From contig NZ_JACJUO010000001.1 of NCBI RefSeq assembly GCF_014397025.1, positions 248,001-312,000 on the forward strand: 64,000 nucleotides of DNA, read 5' to 3'. The notes beneath the pieces are model-generated. The model worked only from the letters and a program-made list of their open reading frames with translations, did no database searches and was not told the origin of the DNA. Positions 47,000-55,920 of this stretch are shown piece after piece; position 1 is the first letter of the stretch; the number at the start of each line of letters is the position of its first letter. The position numbers were made by a program, and so were the translations under genes. Origin of the DNA: Ochrobactrum sp. Marseille-Q0166. Lineage in GTDB: Bacteria > Pseudomonadota > Alphaproteobacteria > Rhizobiales > Rhizobiaceae.

Positions 47000-48560
47000 A
47001 AACAGTCTAGAATTAAACCGCATCTCCAATTGAATAAATCAATTGGCGCTCTGATCTTCCTTATTTCAATCATAATCTTTTTGATTCTCGTTAAATTTAT
47101 TTATTTTAAAAATCAAAGTTGGAATAATTTTATATTGGTTAAACGATCCGAAAACCGCAAGAATAAATTAAATTTATTTAAAAAAGTAAATCCAGAAATA
47201 AAAACCGGATTTACTTGTATTTAAATGTCAAATAAATCCATTTATCCTTTTTTTGCAGTTAAAGAATTATATGCTGAATTTAAATTTCCAGCATTTTTAA
47301 CGCCTGCCGATATCAACGCAGTTGCTGTTCCCCCCACCAAAGCGGCACCAGCACCTCCAGTGGCCAATCCGGCAACCGTTGCGACAACAACAGCAGGGGC
47401 AGCCTTACCAATCTCCCCACCAAGCTGCCTAGCGCTCTCATGAATGCTATCCAAATCGTCAGTCTGAAGTGAACTACAAAAATTTGCACAGCAAAGGCTA
47501 CTCAAAATACCCTTTTTAAGGCCGCGAAAGATTGCTGTCAGCTTACTATTATCAAACGCATCCTCCCCTCTATAAGAGTTTCTTTTTGACTCAATATTAT
47601 CTTCATATTTCTTTAATATAAGATTCTTTAAGTCACCAGATTCTATAAATTTATCCTTCCCATAAGATAAATTACTGACATTTTCAAATAGTAATGAACT
47701 AGTAATATCTTCATCTTTAGTATAAATACTATCCGGCCTAATATTAATCTTTGATATTTCGCCTCCAAATTTTAAAATCCATTTATCTTCTGGTTTATTC
47801 AAATTAACCAAAAACATTCCGCAAGGATTTTTACTTTTCTGACCATCCTTATCTATATAAGCATAATTAAACTTCAAGCTTTCGTGTTCATTAGAAATTT
47901 TTTCTTCTTTTAGAAGCAATGCTTCTTTTATGACATCATTATCATCCAATTTAGAAGCATGGTGATACGTTAGGTTCATCAAGTAATGGACAACGTCTTT
48001 TTTAAATTCATTAAAAACCTTGTTATACAGCTTTTTAGATTTTGATGAACTTACGTTATTCGGATTTAAATCACGATTCGTCAGGACTCTATCCTGTGTT
48101 GGCGGTTGAATTTCATTGACAAATACAGATGCCGCAGAAACAGACCAAGGGTATTGCCCTTCTTTCGCCTCAGTGTGCCAATCATTCGTATGATTCAATT
48201 CTGCATTTTTAATTTCAACCTTTCTCATTTTCTCAACTCGCGAAAATTGCTCTAGCAAAAACGCAGACCTTAAGTCCTGCAACTTTGGAGTTTTATACGT
48301 TGAAGAAACACCACTTGGACTGGGAACAAAAATAATTTTGGGCTTTTTGTTTTCAACAGGCGTAGGAATATTAACAGAATGCGCACTTGTTGCTTCGCTT
48401 ACGTTCATAAAAAACCTCAATTAATAAATCGAATAGAGAAAATTATCATTACTAAACATGATGCCAAAAGTCATATATATTATATATATATTGATATATA
48501 AAAATATAAATTTTAGGCAAACAAATAAGAAATACATATTTATTGTATATTGACATCGCT
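47000..48560. other. AT-rich island
   Basis: Base composition drops sharply from about 47000 and returns to normal near 48560. The stretch contains one sizeable gene (47242-48408, minus) and, before it on the plus strand, a 64-codon TTG-initiated frame at 47030-47224 predicted to encode a one-helix membrane peptide but without a ribosome site, which I do not count as a gene. The 140 bases upstream of the minus-strand gene are extremely AT-rich with TATATA runs. No transposase, integrase or flanking direct repeat was seen. The pattern indicates horizontal acquisition. Confidence 0.7.
47242..48408 (-). CDS. Unrecognised protein in AT-rich island, glycine-rich hydrophobic C-terminus
   Basis: A 388-residue protein I do not recognise. 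ATG 48406-48408 (MNVSEATSAHSV) follows TTGAGG at a good distance; an upstream in-frame ATG has no ribosome site. No signal peptide. Residues 1-40 are Ser/Thr/Pro-rich and look disordered; about 85-290 is a Lys/Asn/Asp/Ser-rich globular part with YPWSVSAASVFVNEI and KNPCGMFLVNLN; about 300-315 has four Cys (LCCANFCSSL); the last 55 residues contain a Gly/Ala-rich hydrophobic hairpin (VVVATVAGLATGGAGAALVG, about 340-360) as in membrane-inserting toxins or effectors. The codon usage is very AT-rich and unlike its neighbours. A type IV-secreted effector, a contact toxin or a phage protein are possible; none is proven. Confidence 0.6.
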   Translation of the reverse strand: MNVSEATSAHSVNIPTPVENKKPKIIFVPSPSGVSSTYKTPKLQDLRSAFLLEQFSRVEKMRKVEIKNAELNHTNDWHTEAKEGQYPWSVSAASVFVNEIQPPTQDRVLTNRDLNPNNVSSSKSKKLYNKVFNEFKKDVVHYLMNLTYHHASKLDDNDVIKEALLLKEEKISNEHESLKFNYAYIDKDGQKSKNPCGMFLVNLNKPEDKWILKFGGEISKINIRPDSIYTKDEDITSSLLFENVSNLSYGKDKFIESGDLKNLILKKYEDNIESKRNSYRGEDAFDNSKLTAIFRGLKKGILSSLCCANFCSSLQTDDLDSIHESARQLGGEIGKAAPAVVVATVAGLATGGAGAALVGGTATALISAGVKNAGNLNSAYNSLTAKKG

Positions 48561-48854
48561 GTTGCTCGCGAAGCGCACGATTGTCGGGTTGGCAACACGA
48601 GACTGGATTTCAGGTGACAATGCTTCCAGCTCTCTGTGTCGGTCAGTGTACAATCATCCCTGCAACAGCACCGCGACCGCAGGCCGCTTTAAGCTCACCA
48701 AGCGAAGCTCCGTCGAAGAAATCAAACCTGAAAACCAGCTCTCGACATAACCGTACGGAGCTTTATTCAACCTTTGAGAGTAGGCGCTTGGCAATGCTAT
48801 AATCGTCGTTGCTATGCGTAAGCATGTGGCGGCTTCCGAACAAATAGCATGACG

Positions 48855-48884
48855 AAAAAGACCGAGGAAACGCCTCGGCCTTTC
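48855..48884 (-). terminator. Intrinsic terminator after proP
   Basis: On the minus strand GCCGAGG/CCTCGGT arms around CGTTT are followed by TTTTTC. It lies just past the proP stop. The stretch between it and the AT-rich island (48561-48850) has normal composition but no gene; a short open run on the minus strand (about 48643-48750) could be the tail of a lost gene. Confidence 0.8.
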
Positions 48885-48910
48885 GAATACTGCTATAGCA
48901 CTAAAACTTA

Positions 48911-50449
48911 TCAGCTTAGCTTTGGATGCCGGTCAACAAGCGACTGCCTGCGTAATTTAAGTGCCTCTATATCACTCTCAAGAGACGCAATTTTTTCGTC
49001 AATATCGTCAACGCGTTCTTCAATATTGGCATAAGCCTCTTTAAGCAAAATCTTTGCCTCAGACTTATTCGAAGCGCTTGGCGTATCGCCCCGAAGTGGC
49101 TTGTTTGCTGTTTCACTCAGAAAAAACGCTGTTATCAAACCGATTATTGAAGCAGCCATTAAATAATAAGCCGGCACGTAAAGACTATCTGTTGCTTCAA
49201 CAAGCCAGGCTGCAACAGTCGGCGTTAGTCCTGCTATAATAATGGATATGTTGAAGGCACTCGCCAGCGCACTATAGCGTATTCTCGCTGGAAACAAGGC
49301 TGGCAATGTCGACGCCATGACACCGGTTAAGCAATTGAGGAACACTGCAAGCATTAACAATCCAGCAAAAATCCTAGGCGTATTATTGCTCGTGACGAGA
49401 TGAAATGCGGGAAGCGACAGACACAGCAATCCGAGGCTACCAATCAGCAAAAATGGCTTGCGTCCGAATCTGTCACTTAGAAATCCAACGACTGGCTGGA
49501 CAAACAACATACCAATCATCACAACGATGATAATCAAAACACCATGATCTTCTGAATATCCAAGGCTTTGGGACAGATAGGTCGGCATATAAGTCAGCAG
49601 CATATAGTAAGTGATGTTTGTAACAAGCACCATGCCAATGCACACTGAGAGCGACTTCCAATAGTTGCGGACGATCTCCTTAAACGAGACCATCGGGCGG
49701 TCTTTTATCGCATCCTGATCCTCTTTTTCCATACGCTCGAGCTGCTGGGTAAAGGCCGGCGTTTCTTCAGCAGCATGGCGAAGGTAAAGACCGATAAGTC
49801 CCAAAGGTGCAGCGAGATAAAATGGAATGCGCCATCCCCAGTCCAGAAATGCGGCTTCACCCATCATGGTGCTTAAGAACACCACAAGCCCCGCTCCCAT
49901 GACAAAGCCTGCAATCGACCCGAAATCGAGCCAGCTCCCAAGAAAACCTCTTCGGCGGTCGGGTGCGTATTCCGCAACGAAAATCGCAGCGCCTGTATAT
50001 TCTCCGCCGACCGAAAAACCCTGAACAAGTTTACAGGCCAGCAGCAGAATTGGGGCCCATATGCCAATTGTCGCATAGGATGGAATAAGGCCGATACAAA
50101 AAGTACTGGCTGCCATAATAATGATCGTCAGCGACAAGACTTTTTGCCGCCCAAAACGATCGCCCATAACGCCGAAGAACAGGCCTCCTAGTGGGCGTAC
50201 CAAAAATGGCACCGAGAATGTTGCGAGCGCTGCAATCGTCTGAATTCCGGGTGCTGCATTTGGGAAGAAAACCTGGCCTAACGCATAGGCGACAAATCCG
50301 TAGACGCCAAAATCGAACCATTCCATCGCATTGCCAAGTGCAGCGGCGGTGATTGCTTTTTTGAGCTTAACATTGTCGATGACTTTGATGTCTTGGATTT
50401 TCAACGGTTCAACAGATGTTGCACCACCCGAATTATTATCTTGCACCAT
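48911..50449 (-). CDS. ProP-like MFS osmoprotectant/H+ symporter with C-terminal coiled coil
   Basis: Metabolite:H+ symporter family transporter of 512 residues, similar to ProP, which takes up proline and glycine betaine in response to osmotic stress. ATG 50447-50449 (MVQDNNSGG) has GAGG upstream; an upstream TTG is in frame. Twelve membrane segments span about 45-460, with the family motifs GNAMEWFDFGVYGF (about 40-53), GDRFGRQKVL (about 96-105) and LSDRFGRKP. The C-terminal 40 residues (ANIEERVDDIDEKIASLESD and following) form clear heptads, as in the osmosensing coiled coil of ProP. The substrate is inferred from this tail. Confidence 0.85.
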   Translation of the reverse strand: MVQDNNSGGATSVEPLKIQDIKVIDNVKLKKAITAAALGNAMEWFDFGVYGFVAYALGQVFFPNAAPGIQTIAALATFSVPFLVRPLGGLFFGVMGDRFGRQKVLSLTIIIMAASTFCIGLIPSYATIGIWAPILLLACKLVQGFSVGGEYTGAAIFVAEYAPDRRRGFLGSWLDFGSIAGFVMGAGLVVFLSTMMGEAAFLDWGWRIPFYLAAPLGLIGLYLRHAAEETPAFTQQLERMEKEDQDAIKDRPMVSFKEIVRNYWKSLSVCIGMVLVTNITYYMLLTYMPTYLSQSLGYSEDHGVLIIIVVMIGMLFVQPVVGFLSDRFGRKPFLLIGSLGLLCLSLPAFHLVTSNNTPRIFAGLLMLAVFLNCLTGVMASTLPALFPARIRYSALASAFNISIIIAGLTPTVAAWLVEATDSLYVPAYYLMAASIIGLITAFFLSETANKPLRGDTPSASNKSEAKILLKEAYANIEERVDDIDEKIASLESDIEALKLRRQSLVDRHPKLS

Positions 50450-50586
50450 TCGCGCAGCCTCTACATTTCGCAATCATATGAATGTCTTGGGATATAAAGG
50501 GGACATTTTCTGAAAGACAAGGCAAGCCGGAAGATCGCGATCGGGAATAGTTATAAATATCTCGCAAATTATTATGCTTTGGAAAG

Positions 50587-50614
50587 AAAAGCCCGACTTG
50601 AGCCGGGCTTTTTG
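50587..50614 (-). terminator. Intrinsic terminator after pheT
   Basis: AAAAGCCCG on one side and CGGGCTTTTT on the other form a stem-loop ending in an A/T run, directly after the pheT stop. Confidence 0.85.
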
Positions 50615-50621
50615 CTTTTGC

Positions 50622-53036
50622 TTATCCGCGAAGAATGCCGCCAGTTTGCTTTGTCACATTGGCAACGATCTGCTTTGACAATGCTTCCAGATCCTCGTCT
50701 GTCAGTGTGCGATCCTGCGGCTGTAGGAGCACTTCAACCGCAATCGACTTCTTGCCTTCACCAAGCGACGCGCCTGAGAACACGTCGAACACTTGAACCC
50801 CAACGATCAGCTTCTTGTCAGCGGAGGAGACTGCCTTCACGACGTTGCCAGCTTCAACATCCGCATCCACCACGAAAGCATAATCACGCTTGAGACTCTG
50901 GAACTGCGAAAGATTGAGTGCAGGCTTGGTACGAGTGGCCTTGGCCTTCGGCTCAGGGATTGCATCAATATAGACTTCAAAGCCGCAGAGCACGCCCGAC
51001 ACGTCAAGCGCTTCCAGCGTATCCGGATGGAATTCACCGAAATAGCCTAAGATCACCTTTGGTCCGAGCTTCAGCGTGCCCGAGCGACCCGGATGGAACC
51101 ACTCTGGACCACCGGCTTCGATCTGGATACGATCAACCGGAGCACCAGCCGCTTCAAGTGCTGCCAGCGCATCAGCTTTCGCATCGAAGACCCCAACGGG
51201 CGCTGCATTGCCAGACCAGAAACGACCCGAGCCTTCAACGCCTGCCGTGCCGCGACGAATACCGCCAGCCACACGACGCTGCTGTTCAGGCTTGTCGCCT
51301 TCATAGATGCCCGACACTTCAAACAAAGCCGTATCGCCAAAGCCGCGATCCGCATTGCGCTGTGCCGCTGCAAGCAGGCCCGGTAACAGGCTGGGGCGCA
51401 TATCCGACATGTCTGAAGCAATCGGATTGGCAAGTTTAAGTTCAGCTTTGCCACCGCCAAAAGCTTTGGCCTGTGCTTCGGAAATGAAGGAATAAGTCAC
51501 GGCTTCCATCATGCCGCGCGAAGCAAGTGTGCGGCGAGCCAGACGCGTACGGATCTGTAAAGTCGTCAGAATGCGGCCATTAACCGTGCCAAGGCCCGGC
51601 AGCGGCTGTGGTTCGATTTGATTGATACCATGAATACGCATGACTTCTTCAACGAGGTCGGCCTTGCCTTCCACATCGCCACGCCATGTTGGCACGGTTG
51701 CCTTGATAACCTTGCCATCACCTTCAACGCCGAAGCCAAGACGCTTCAGAATGTCGAAGGATGCATCATAGGAGACGTCGATACCGGTAAGGCGTTTGAC
51801 TTCCGAAACCGGGAAATCGATGATACGCGGTGCGGGCTTCTCATAACCGACGACATCCAGCACTGTCGGCTGACCGCCGCAGAGTTCCAGAACCAGCTTG
51901 GTGGCAATTTCAGCACCAGGAACCATCATTTCGGGATCGACACCGCGCTCGAAACGATAACGTGCATCCGTGATGATACCCAGTTCACGGCCTGTACGGG
52001 CGATCATGCGCGGGTCCCACAGAGCCGATTCGATCAGCACATCGGTGGTGTTTTCATCGCAGCCCGAATGCTCTCCGCCCATGATACCGGCAATCGATTC
52101 GGGTCCGTTATCATCGGCAATCACATACATGCCCGGCTTGAACTTATATTCGCGCTGATCGAGGCCGAGAATCGTTTCGCCATCCTTTGCCGCACGCACT
52201 GTCAGATTGCCTTTGACCTTTGCCGCATCAAAAACATGCAGCGGACGGCCCTGATCGAATGTCACATAATTGGTAATATCCACCAGTGCATTGATCGGAC
52301 GCAGCCCAATATCTTTCAGACGCTGCTGCATCCATTTAGGGCTTGGGCCGTTCTTGACGCCCTTAACCATACGCAGTGCGAAGCCGGTACAGAACGGGTT
52401 TTCGGCATCCTGATCGAGAATGACCTTAACAGGTGTTTCCCCCTCGCCCTTCACTGCTTCTGGAAGGGTATTTTTAAGCGTGCCAAGCCCCGCGGCTGCC
52501 AGATCGCGTGCTATGCCGCGAATGCCGGTGCAATCCGCGCGGTTAGGCGTCAGTCCGATCTCGATAATAGGATCGTCAATGCCTAGATAGCTTGCGAAGC
52601 TTGTGCCAACCGGTGCATCTTCAGGCAGATCGATAATGCCGTTATGTTCGTCAGAAAGTTCCAGCTCGCGTTCGGAACACATCATGCCGAAGCTTTCGAC
52701 ACCACGGATTTTGCCAACCGAAAGTGTGACATCGAGGCCCGGTACATAATCGCCCGGACGGCCCAGAACACCAACGAGACCGGCGCGCGCATTGGGTGCA
52801 CCGCAAACGACCTGAACCGGTTGACCTTCCCCCGTATCGACTGAGAGAACGCGTAGCTTATCAGCATCAGGATGCTGTACCGCCGTCAAAACCTTGGCAA
52901 TTTTGAAAGCCTTAAAAGCAGCGCGGTCATCGACCCCGTCCACTTCCAAACCAATATCGGTCAGCTTTTCGACAATCTCATCAAGCGTCGCATCGGTTTC
53001 AAGGTGATCCTTGAGCCAGGAAAGTGTGAATTTCAT
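50622..53036 (-). CDS. pheT: Phenylalanyl-tRNA synthetase beta subunit
   Basis: Large subunit of the alpha2-beta2 enzyme that charges tRNA-Phe. The 804-residue protein has the tRNA-binding EMAP-like domain (about 40-150, [13 protein letters not shown]), B3/B4 editing region (about 210-400), B5 domain, the catalytic-like core (about 480-690) and the C-terminal anticodon-binding FDX-ACB domain (about 710-804, ending [20 protein letters not shown]). Start is [16 protein letters not shown]. Follows pheS after 20 bases in the rpmI-rplT-pheS-pheT gene order. Confidence 0.98.
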   Translation of the reverse strand: MKFTLSWLKDHLETDATLDEIVEKLTDIGLEVDGVDDRAAFKAFKIAKVLTAVQHPDADKLRVLSVDTGEGQPVQVVCGAPNARAGLVGVLGRPGDYVPGLDVTLSVGKIRGVESFGMMCSERELELSDEHNGIIDLPEDAPVGTSFASYLGIDDPIIEIGLTPNRADCTGIRGIARDLAAAGLGTLKNTLPEAVKGEGETPVKVILDQDAENPFCTGFALRMVKGVKNGPSPKWMQQRLKDIGLRPINALVDITNYVTFDQGRPLHVFDAAKVKGNLTVRAAKDGETILGLDQREYKFKPGMYVIADDNGPESIAGIMGGEHSGCDENTTDVLIESALWDPRMIARTGRELGIITDARYRFERGVDPEMMVPGAEIATKLVLELCGGQPTVLDVVGYEKPAPRIIDFPVSEVKRLTGIDVSYDASFDILKRLGFGVEGDGKVIKATVPTWRGDVEGKADLVEEVMRIHGINQIEPQPLPGLGTVNGRILTTLQIRTRLARRTLASRGMMEAVTYSFISEAQAKAFGGGKAELKLANPIASDMSDMRPSLLPGLLAAAQRNADRGFGDTALFEVSGIYEGDKPEQQRRVAGGIRRGTAGVEGSGRFWSGNAAPVGVFDAKADALAALEAAGAPVDRIQIEAGGPEWFHPGRSGTLKLGPKVILGYFGEFHPDTLEALDVSGVLCGFEVYIDAIPEPKAKATRTKPALNLSQFQSLKRDYAFVVDADVEAGNVVKAVSSADKKLIVGVQVFDVFSGASLGEGKKSIAVEVLLQPQDRTLTDEDLEALSKQIVANVTKQTGGILRG

Positions 53037-53056
53037 TTGTGTGTTCCTTCCTGTCT

Positions 53057-54166
53057 TTATGCGCTCAGACCGCCGAACAGCGTCGGCAAGTCGAGTGGAC
53101 GGAAACCGTAATGGTTGAGCCAGCGCACATCAGCATCGAAGAAGGCGCGCAGATCAGGCATGCCGTATTTCAGCATGGCAATGCGGTCGATCCCCATGCC
53201 CCAGGCAAAGCCCTGATAAACATCTGGATCAAAACCTGAAGCGCGCAGCACATTCGGATGCACCATGCCGCAGCCCAAAATTTCGAGCCAGTCAGTGCCT
53301 TCACCGAACTTCACATGCGGGCCGGAACGATCGCACTGAATATCAACCTCAACGGATGGCTCGGTGAATGGGAAGAAGCTCGGACGCATACGCATCGTGA
53401 CATTGGGTACTTCGAAGAAAGCCTTGCAGAACTCTTCCAGCACCCATTTCATATTTGCGACATTGGCCGACTTATCGACAACCAGACCTTCGACCTGATG
53501 GAACATCGGCGAATGGGTGGCGTCGGAATCCATGCGGTAGGTTTTGCCGGGAATGACAATACGAATCGGATCGTCGCGGCCTTCCTTATCGCGGATCGCC
53601 GCAAATTTCTCCATCGTATGCACCTGCACAGGCGAGGTATGCGTGCGCAGAAGTTTGCGCTCACCCTTCTCGTCTGCATTGAAGAAGAACGTGTCGTGCA
53701 TTTCGCGCGCCGGATGGCCTTCAGGGAAGTTCAGCGCCGTGAAATTATAATAGTCGGTCTCGATATCCGGACCTTCGGCAATCGAGAAACCCATATCGGC
53801 GAAAATCGCCGTGATTTCATCAATGACCTGAGAAATCGGATGGATGCGGCCACGCGATACAGCAGCTTCGCGAACAGGAAGCGTCACATCGACCTTTTCA
53901 CGCTCAAGGCGTACTGCAATGGCTTGCTTGCGCAGCTCTGTCTTGCGTTCAGTCAGTGCATCAGCGACGCGGTTCTTGAGGCCGTTGATGGCAGGTCCCT
54001 GCGCCTGACGCTCTTCAGGCGTCATTGCGCCCAGCGTCTTCAGCTTTTCAGAGATAGTGCCTTTTTTACCGAGTGCTGCAACGCGCACCGCTTCGATCGC
54101 CTGCTCGTCGCTGGCTGCAGCGATTTCGCCCATGATCGTTTGTTCGAGTTGTTCAAGATCGCTCAT
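53057..54166 (-). CDS. pheS: Phenylalanyl-tRNA synthetase alpha subunit
   Basis: Catalytic alpha subunit of the enzyme. The 369-residue protein has an N-terminal coiled coil (about 1-90), then class II motifs: [19 protein letters not shown] (motif 1 region, about 118-136), the [14 protein letters not shown] segment and [25 protein letters not shown] motif 2 (about 210-230), and [16 protein letters not shown] motif 3 ([18 protein letters not shown]). The start is behind GAGGGATATAGACA, in which the purine run belongs to repeat element C1 (54176-54210). pheT follows at once. Confidence 0.98.
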   Translation of the reverse strand: MSDLEQLEQTIMGEIAAASDEQAIEAVRVAALGKKGTISEKLKTLGAMTPEERQAQGPAINGLKNRVADALTERKTELRKQAIAVRLEREKVDVTLPVREAAVSRGRIHPISQVIDEITAIFADMGFSIAEGPDIETDYYNFTALNFPEGHPAREMHDTFFFNADEKGERKLLRTHTSPVQVHTMEKFAAIRDKEGRDDPIRIVIPGKTYRMDSDATHSPMFHQVEGLVVDKSANVANMKWVLEEFCKAFFEVPNVTMRMRPSFFPFTEPSVEVDIQCDRSGPHVKFGEGTDWLEILGCGMVHPNVLRASGFDPDVYQGFAWGMGIDRIAMLKYGMPDLRAFFDADVRWLNHYGFRPLDLPTLFGGLSA

Positions 54167-54175
54167 TGTCTATAT

Positions 54176-54210
54176 CCCTCTCGTGTCCAGGGGACACTCG
54201 ACGCCTCTTG
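54176..54210 (-). repeat. Hairpin repeat element C1, before pheS
   Basis: Minus-strand sense: CAAGAGGCGTCGA, a hairpin of six pairs (GTGTCC/GGACAC, 3-base loop), then GAGAGGG, which also forms the pheS ribosome site. One of three related copies in the rpmI-pheS region. Confidence 0.75.
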
Positions 54211-54219
54211 ATTTGCTTT

Positions 54220-54252
54220 CCCTGTCGTGCCTGTGGCACTCCACGCCTCTTG
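54220..54252 (-). repeat. Hairpin repeat element C2, before pheS
   Basis: Minus-strand sense: CAAGAGGCGTGGA, a five-pair hairpin (GTGCC/GGCAC, loop ACA), then GACAGGG. It lies 9 bases upstream of copy C1 in direct repeat. Stem bases differ from C1 in a compensated way. Confidence 0.75.
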
Positions 54253-54290
54253 ATTTAAATCCCGTCACACATGCGCATAACAGAAAGGAA

Positions 54291-54319
54291 AACCCGCGCC
54301 AGCCGAGCCAGCGCGGGTT
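54291..54319 (-). terminator. Terminator between rplT and pheS
   Basis: Arms AACCCGCGC and GCGCGGGTT (54311-54319 and 54291-54299) with an 11-base inner region that can extend the stem, followed on the minus strand by TTTTCC. It lies 36 bases past rplT, so pheST may be partly separated from the ribosomal genes. Confidence 0.75.
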
Positions 54320-54354
54320 CCCAAAATTCAAAATATCACTTGGGAAGGACTGGC

Positions 54355-54759
54355 TTAGCGAACAGCGCCTTCAAAAGCGTTTGGCGTCTCGGTGTTCTTG
54401 AGATACTCGAGAGCCTTCTTTGCCGACGCAACCAGTGCACCGAATGCATCAGGTTCATGGATTGCGATGTCGGAAAGAACCTTACGGTCGATTTCGATGC
54501 CAGCCTTAGCAAGACCATCGATGAAACGGCCATAGGTCAGGCCCTGTTCACGAACAGCAGCGTTGATACGCTGAATCCAGAGAGCGCGGAACGTACGCTT
54601 GCGATTCTTGCGGTCGCGGTAAGCATACTGCTTCGAACGATCTACAGCAGCCTTGGCGGTGCGAATCGTATTCTTACGACGGCCACGAAAACCGGAAGCC
54701 TGATCGAGAACTTTTTTGTGCTTGGCGTGGGCGGTAACGCCGCGTTTTACACGTGCCAT
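54355..54759 (-). CDS. rplT: 50S ribosomal protein L20
   Basis: RNA-binding ribosomal protein essential for early 50S assembly. 134 residues, highly basic, starting [20 protein letters not shown], with the conserved [19 protein letters not shown] (about 24-42) and the C-terminal [14 protein letters not shown]. In E. coli L20 represses its own operon; no equivalent site was identified here. Located 28 bases after rpmI. Confidence 0.98.
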   Translation of the reverse strand: MARVKRGVTAHAKHKKVLDQASGFRGRRKNTIRTAKAAVDRSKQYAYRDRKNRKRTFRALWIQRINAAVREQGLTYGRFIDGLAKAGIEIDRKVLSDIAIHEPDAFGALVASAKKALEYLKNTETPNAFEGAVR

Positions 54760-54787
54760 GATATGATCTCCTTAGAGGATAGACGGC

Positions 54788-54988
54788 TTAGAGGCCGTTA
54801 GGCAGGAACTGTTTGACGATCTTCGCATCGGCTTCCGAGAGCACCATGGTGCCGCGTGCATCGCGAATGAACTTGTTCGAGCGCTTGATCATGCCATGGC
54901 GCTTGCCTGCAGCCGCAGCTACAACTTTGCCAGTGCCAGTAATTTTGAACCGCTTCTTAGCAGCCGATTTGGTCTTCATCTTGGGCAT
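54788..54988 (-). CDS. rpmI: 50S ribosomal protein L35
   Basis: Small ribosomal protein of 66 residues, starting [20 protein letters not shown], with the [19 protein letters not shown] block. The start is the ATG at 54986-54988 with AAAGGAG upstream; the open frame continues upstream without meaning. First gene of rpmI-rplT-pheST as arranged here, with element C3 at 55010-55042 immediately upstream. infC, which usually precedes rpmI, lies 930 bases further on, separated by another gene. Confidence 0.97.
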   Translation of the reverse strand: MPKMKTKSAAKKRFKITGTGKVVAAAAGKRHGMIKRSNKFIRDARGTMVLSEADAKIVKQFLPNGL

Positions 54989-55009
54989 TTTGCTACTCCT
55001 TTGTTTAGT

Positions 55010-55042
55010 CCCCGTCGTGCTTGCAGCACTCCACGCCTCTTG
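55010..55042 (-). repeat. Hairpin repeat element C3, before rpmI
   Basis: Minus-strand sense: CAAGAGGCGTGGA, a five-pair hairpin (GTGCT/AGCAC, loop GCA), then GACGGGG. It ends 21 bases before the rpmI start. The tail matches copies C1 and C2. Confidence 0.75.
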
Positions 55043-55121
55043 TGTTAAGTGGCGTCCATCCTGAAAAAGACCGGAACCTTGTTTGACTCCCGGACCGACC
55101 AAGTCCGAAAAGCATACGAAA

Positions 55122-55151
55122 CCGCCACGGCATGCCCTGCCGGGCGGTTCG
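55122..55151 (-). terminator. Hairpin after the methyltransferase-like gene
   Basis: AACCGCC and GGCGGTT arms with an inner CGGCA/TGCCG extension form a GC-rich stem, 79 bases past the ICMT-like gene stop. No T run follows, so termination is likely but not assured. Confidence 0.5.
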
Positions 55152-55229
55152 AACGCGGCCTTATAGGCTTAAAGGCCAGAAAACGCAATGCCTGATTCAG
55201 CCCGAATTGGGCTTAATCAGGCTTCAACA

Positions 55230-55844
55230 TCAATAAAGTCGCAGCAAAACCGGCAACACAGCTATGTTTTGCAGATACTCAATGAATTCAAAGAACGGAT
55301 AGGCCACAAAGAACACCAGACCATCGGTAAATGTCCGATAAAGACGGTCAGGCTTTACTTTGAGCTCATCATCATCACGGAACAGCGAGATACGCGGAAA
55401 GAATCGTGGCACACGGGCGCAATAATCCTCATATGGCTTGCCGAAATTGGCTTTGAGGAACTTCTCTTCCGTGCGAATGACAGTGGAAAAAGCCAGGTAG
55501 CACAGCACGCCGAAAGCCAGAGCCACGATGATACTGCCTGTTTGAGCGCCGATACCTATCGCGCCAATGCTGCTAAACACATAAAGCGGATTGCGCGTTA
55601 TCGAATAAGGGCCGGTCTGCACGATCTCGGCACTTTTGCGGCCTCCGATATAAAGCGTACACCACATGCGCCCTAGAATGGCTGCAACGATCAGGCTTAT
55701 GCCGAATGCTTCGATATATTCATGCAAATGCCCGATTGATTGCGAGCGCACAAAAAGGAGTGCGACGACAAGAAGCCCAATAACGATCGCAATCGCAAGT
55801 CGGCGGCGTTGCTGATATTTGCCCAGTTCACCCAGTGTCTTCAT
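55230..55844 (-). CDS. Isoprenylcysteine carboxyl methyltransferase-like membrane protein
   Basis: Polytopic membrane protein of 204 residues with four to five hydrophobic segments (about 17-35, 45-62, 95-125 and 170-200). The ICMT/phospholipid methyltransferase motifs are visible: QTGPYSITRNPLYVFSSIG (about 77-95) and the downstream RTEEKFLKANFGKPYEDYCARVPRFFP (about 125-150, in part) with the family's E-E pair. The substrate in bacteria without prenylated proteins is unknown. It is inserted between infC and rpmI, which are adjacent in many bacteria, and is separated from infC by a terminator. Confidence 0.85.
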   Translation of the reverse strand: MKTLGELGKYQQRRRLAIAIVIGLLVVALLFVRSQSIGHLHEYIEAFGISLIVAAILGRMWCTLYIGGRKSAEIVQTGPYSITRNPLYVFSSIGAIGIGAQTGSIIVALAFGVLCYLAFSTVIRTEEKFLKANFGKPYEDYCARVPRFFPRISLFRDDDELKVKPDRLYRTFTDGLVFFVAYPFFEFIEYLQNIAVLPVLLRLY

Positions 55845-55876
55845 GATGATCTCTGAAAAGGATAATTCTGGCTAAT

Positions 55877-55903
55877 AAAAAACCGCCCGAAGGCGGCTTT
55901 TCA
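55877..55903 (-). terminator. UUCG-loop terminator after infC
   Basis: On the minus strand AAAAGCCGCC, the tetraloop TTCG, then GGCGG and a run of six T: a highly stable stem-loop directly after infC. It separates infC from the following genes. Confidence 0.92.
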
Positions 55904-55920
55904 AAGGCGGGAATTTATGA

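Noticed and set aside
47030..47224. 64-codon plus-strand frame with one membrane helix in the AT-rich island
   Set aside because: TTG start without a ribosome site in sequence where AT-rich composition produces hydrophobic peptides by chance. Not excluded, only unsupported.
48643..48750. Short minus-strand open run resembling a gene tail
   Set aside because: About 35 codons with a stop upstream; too short to assign and no start or family seen.
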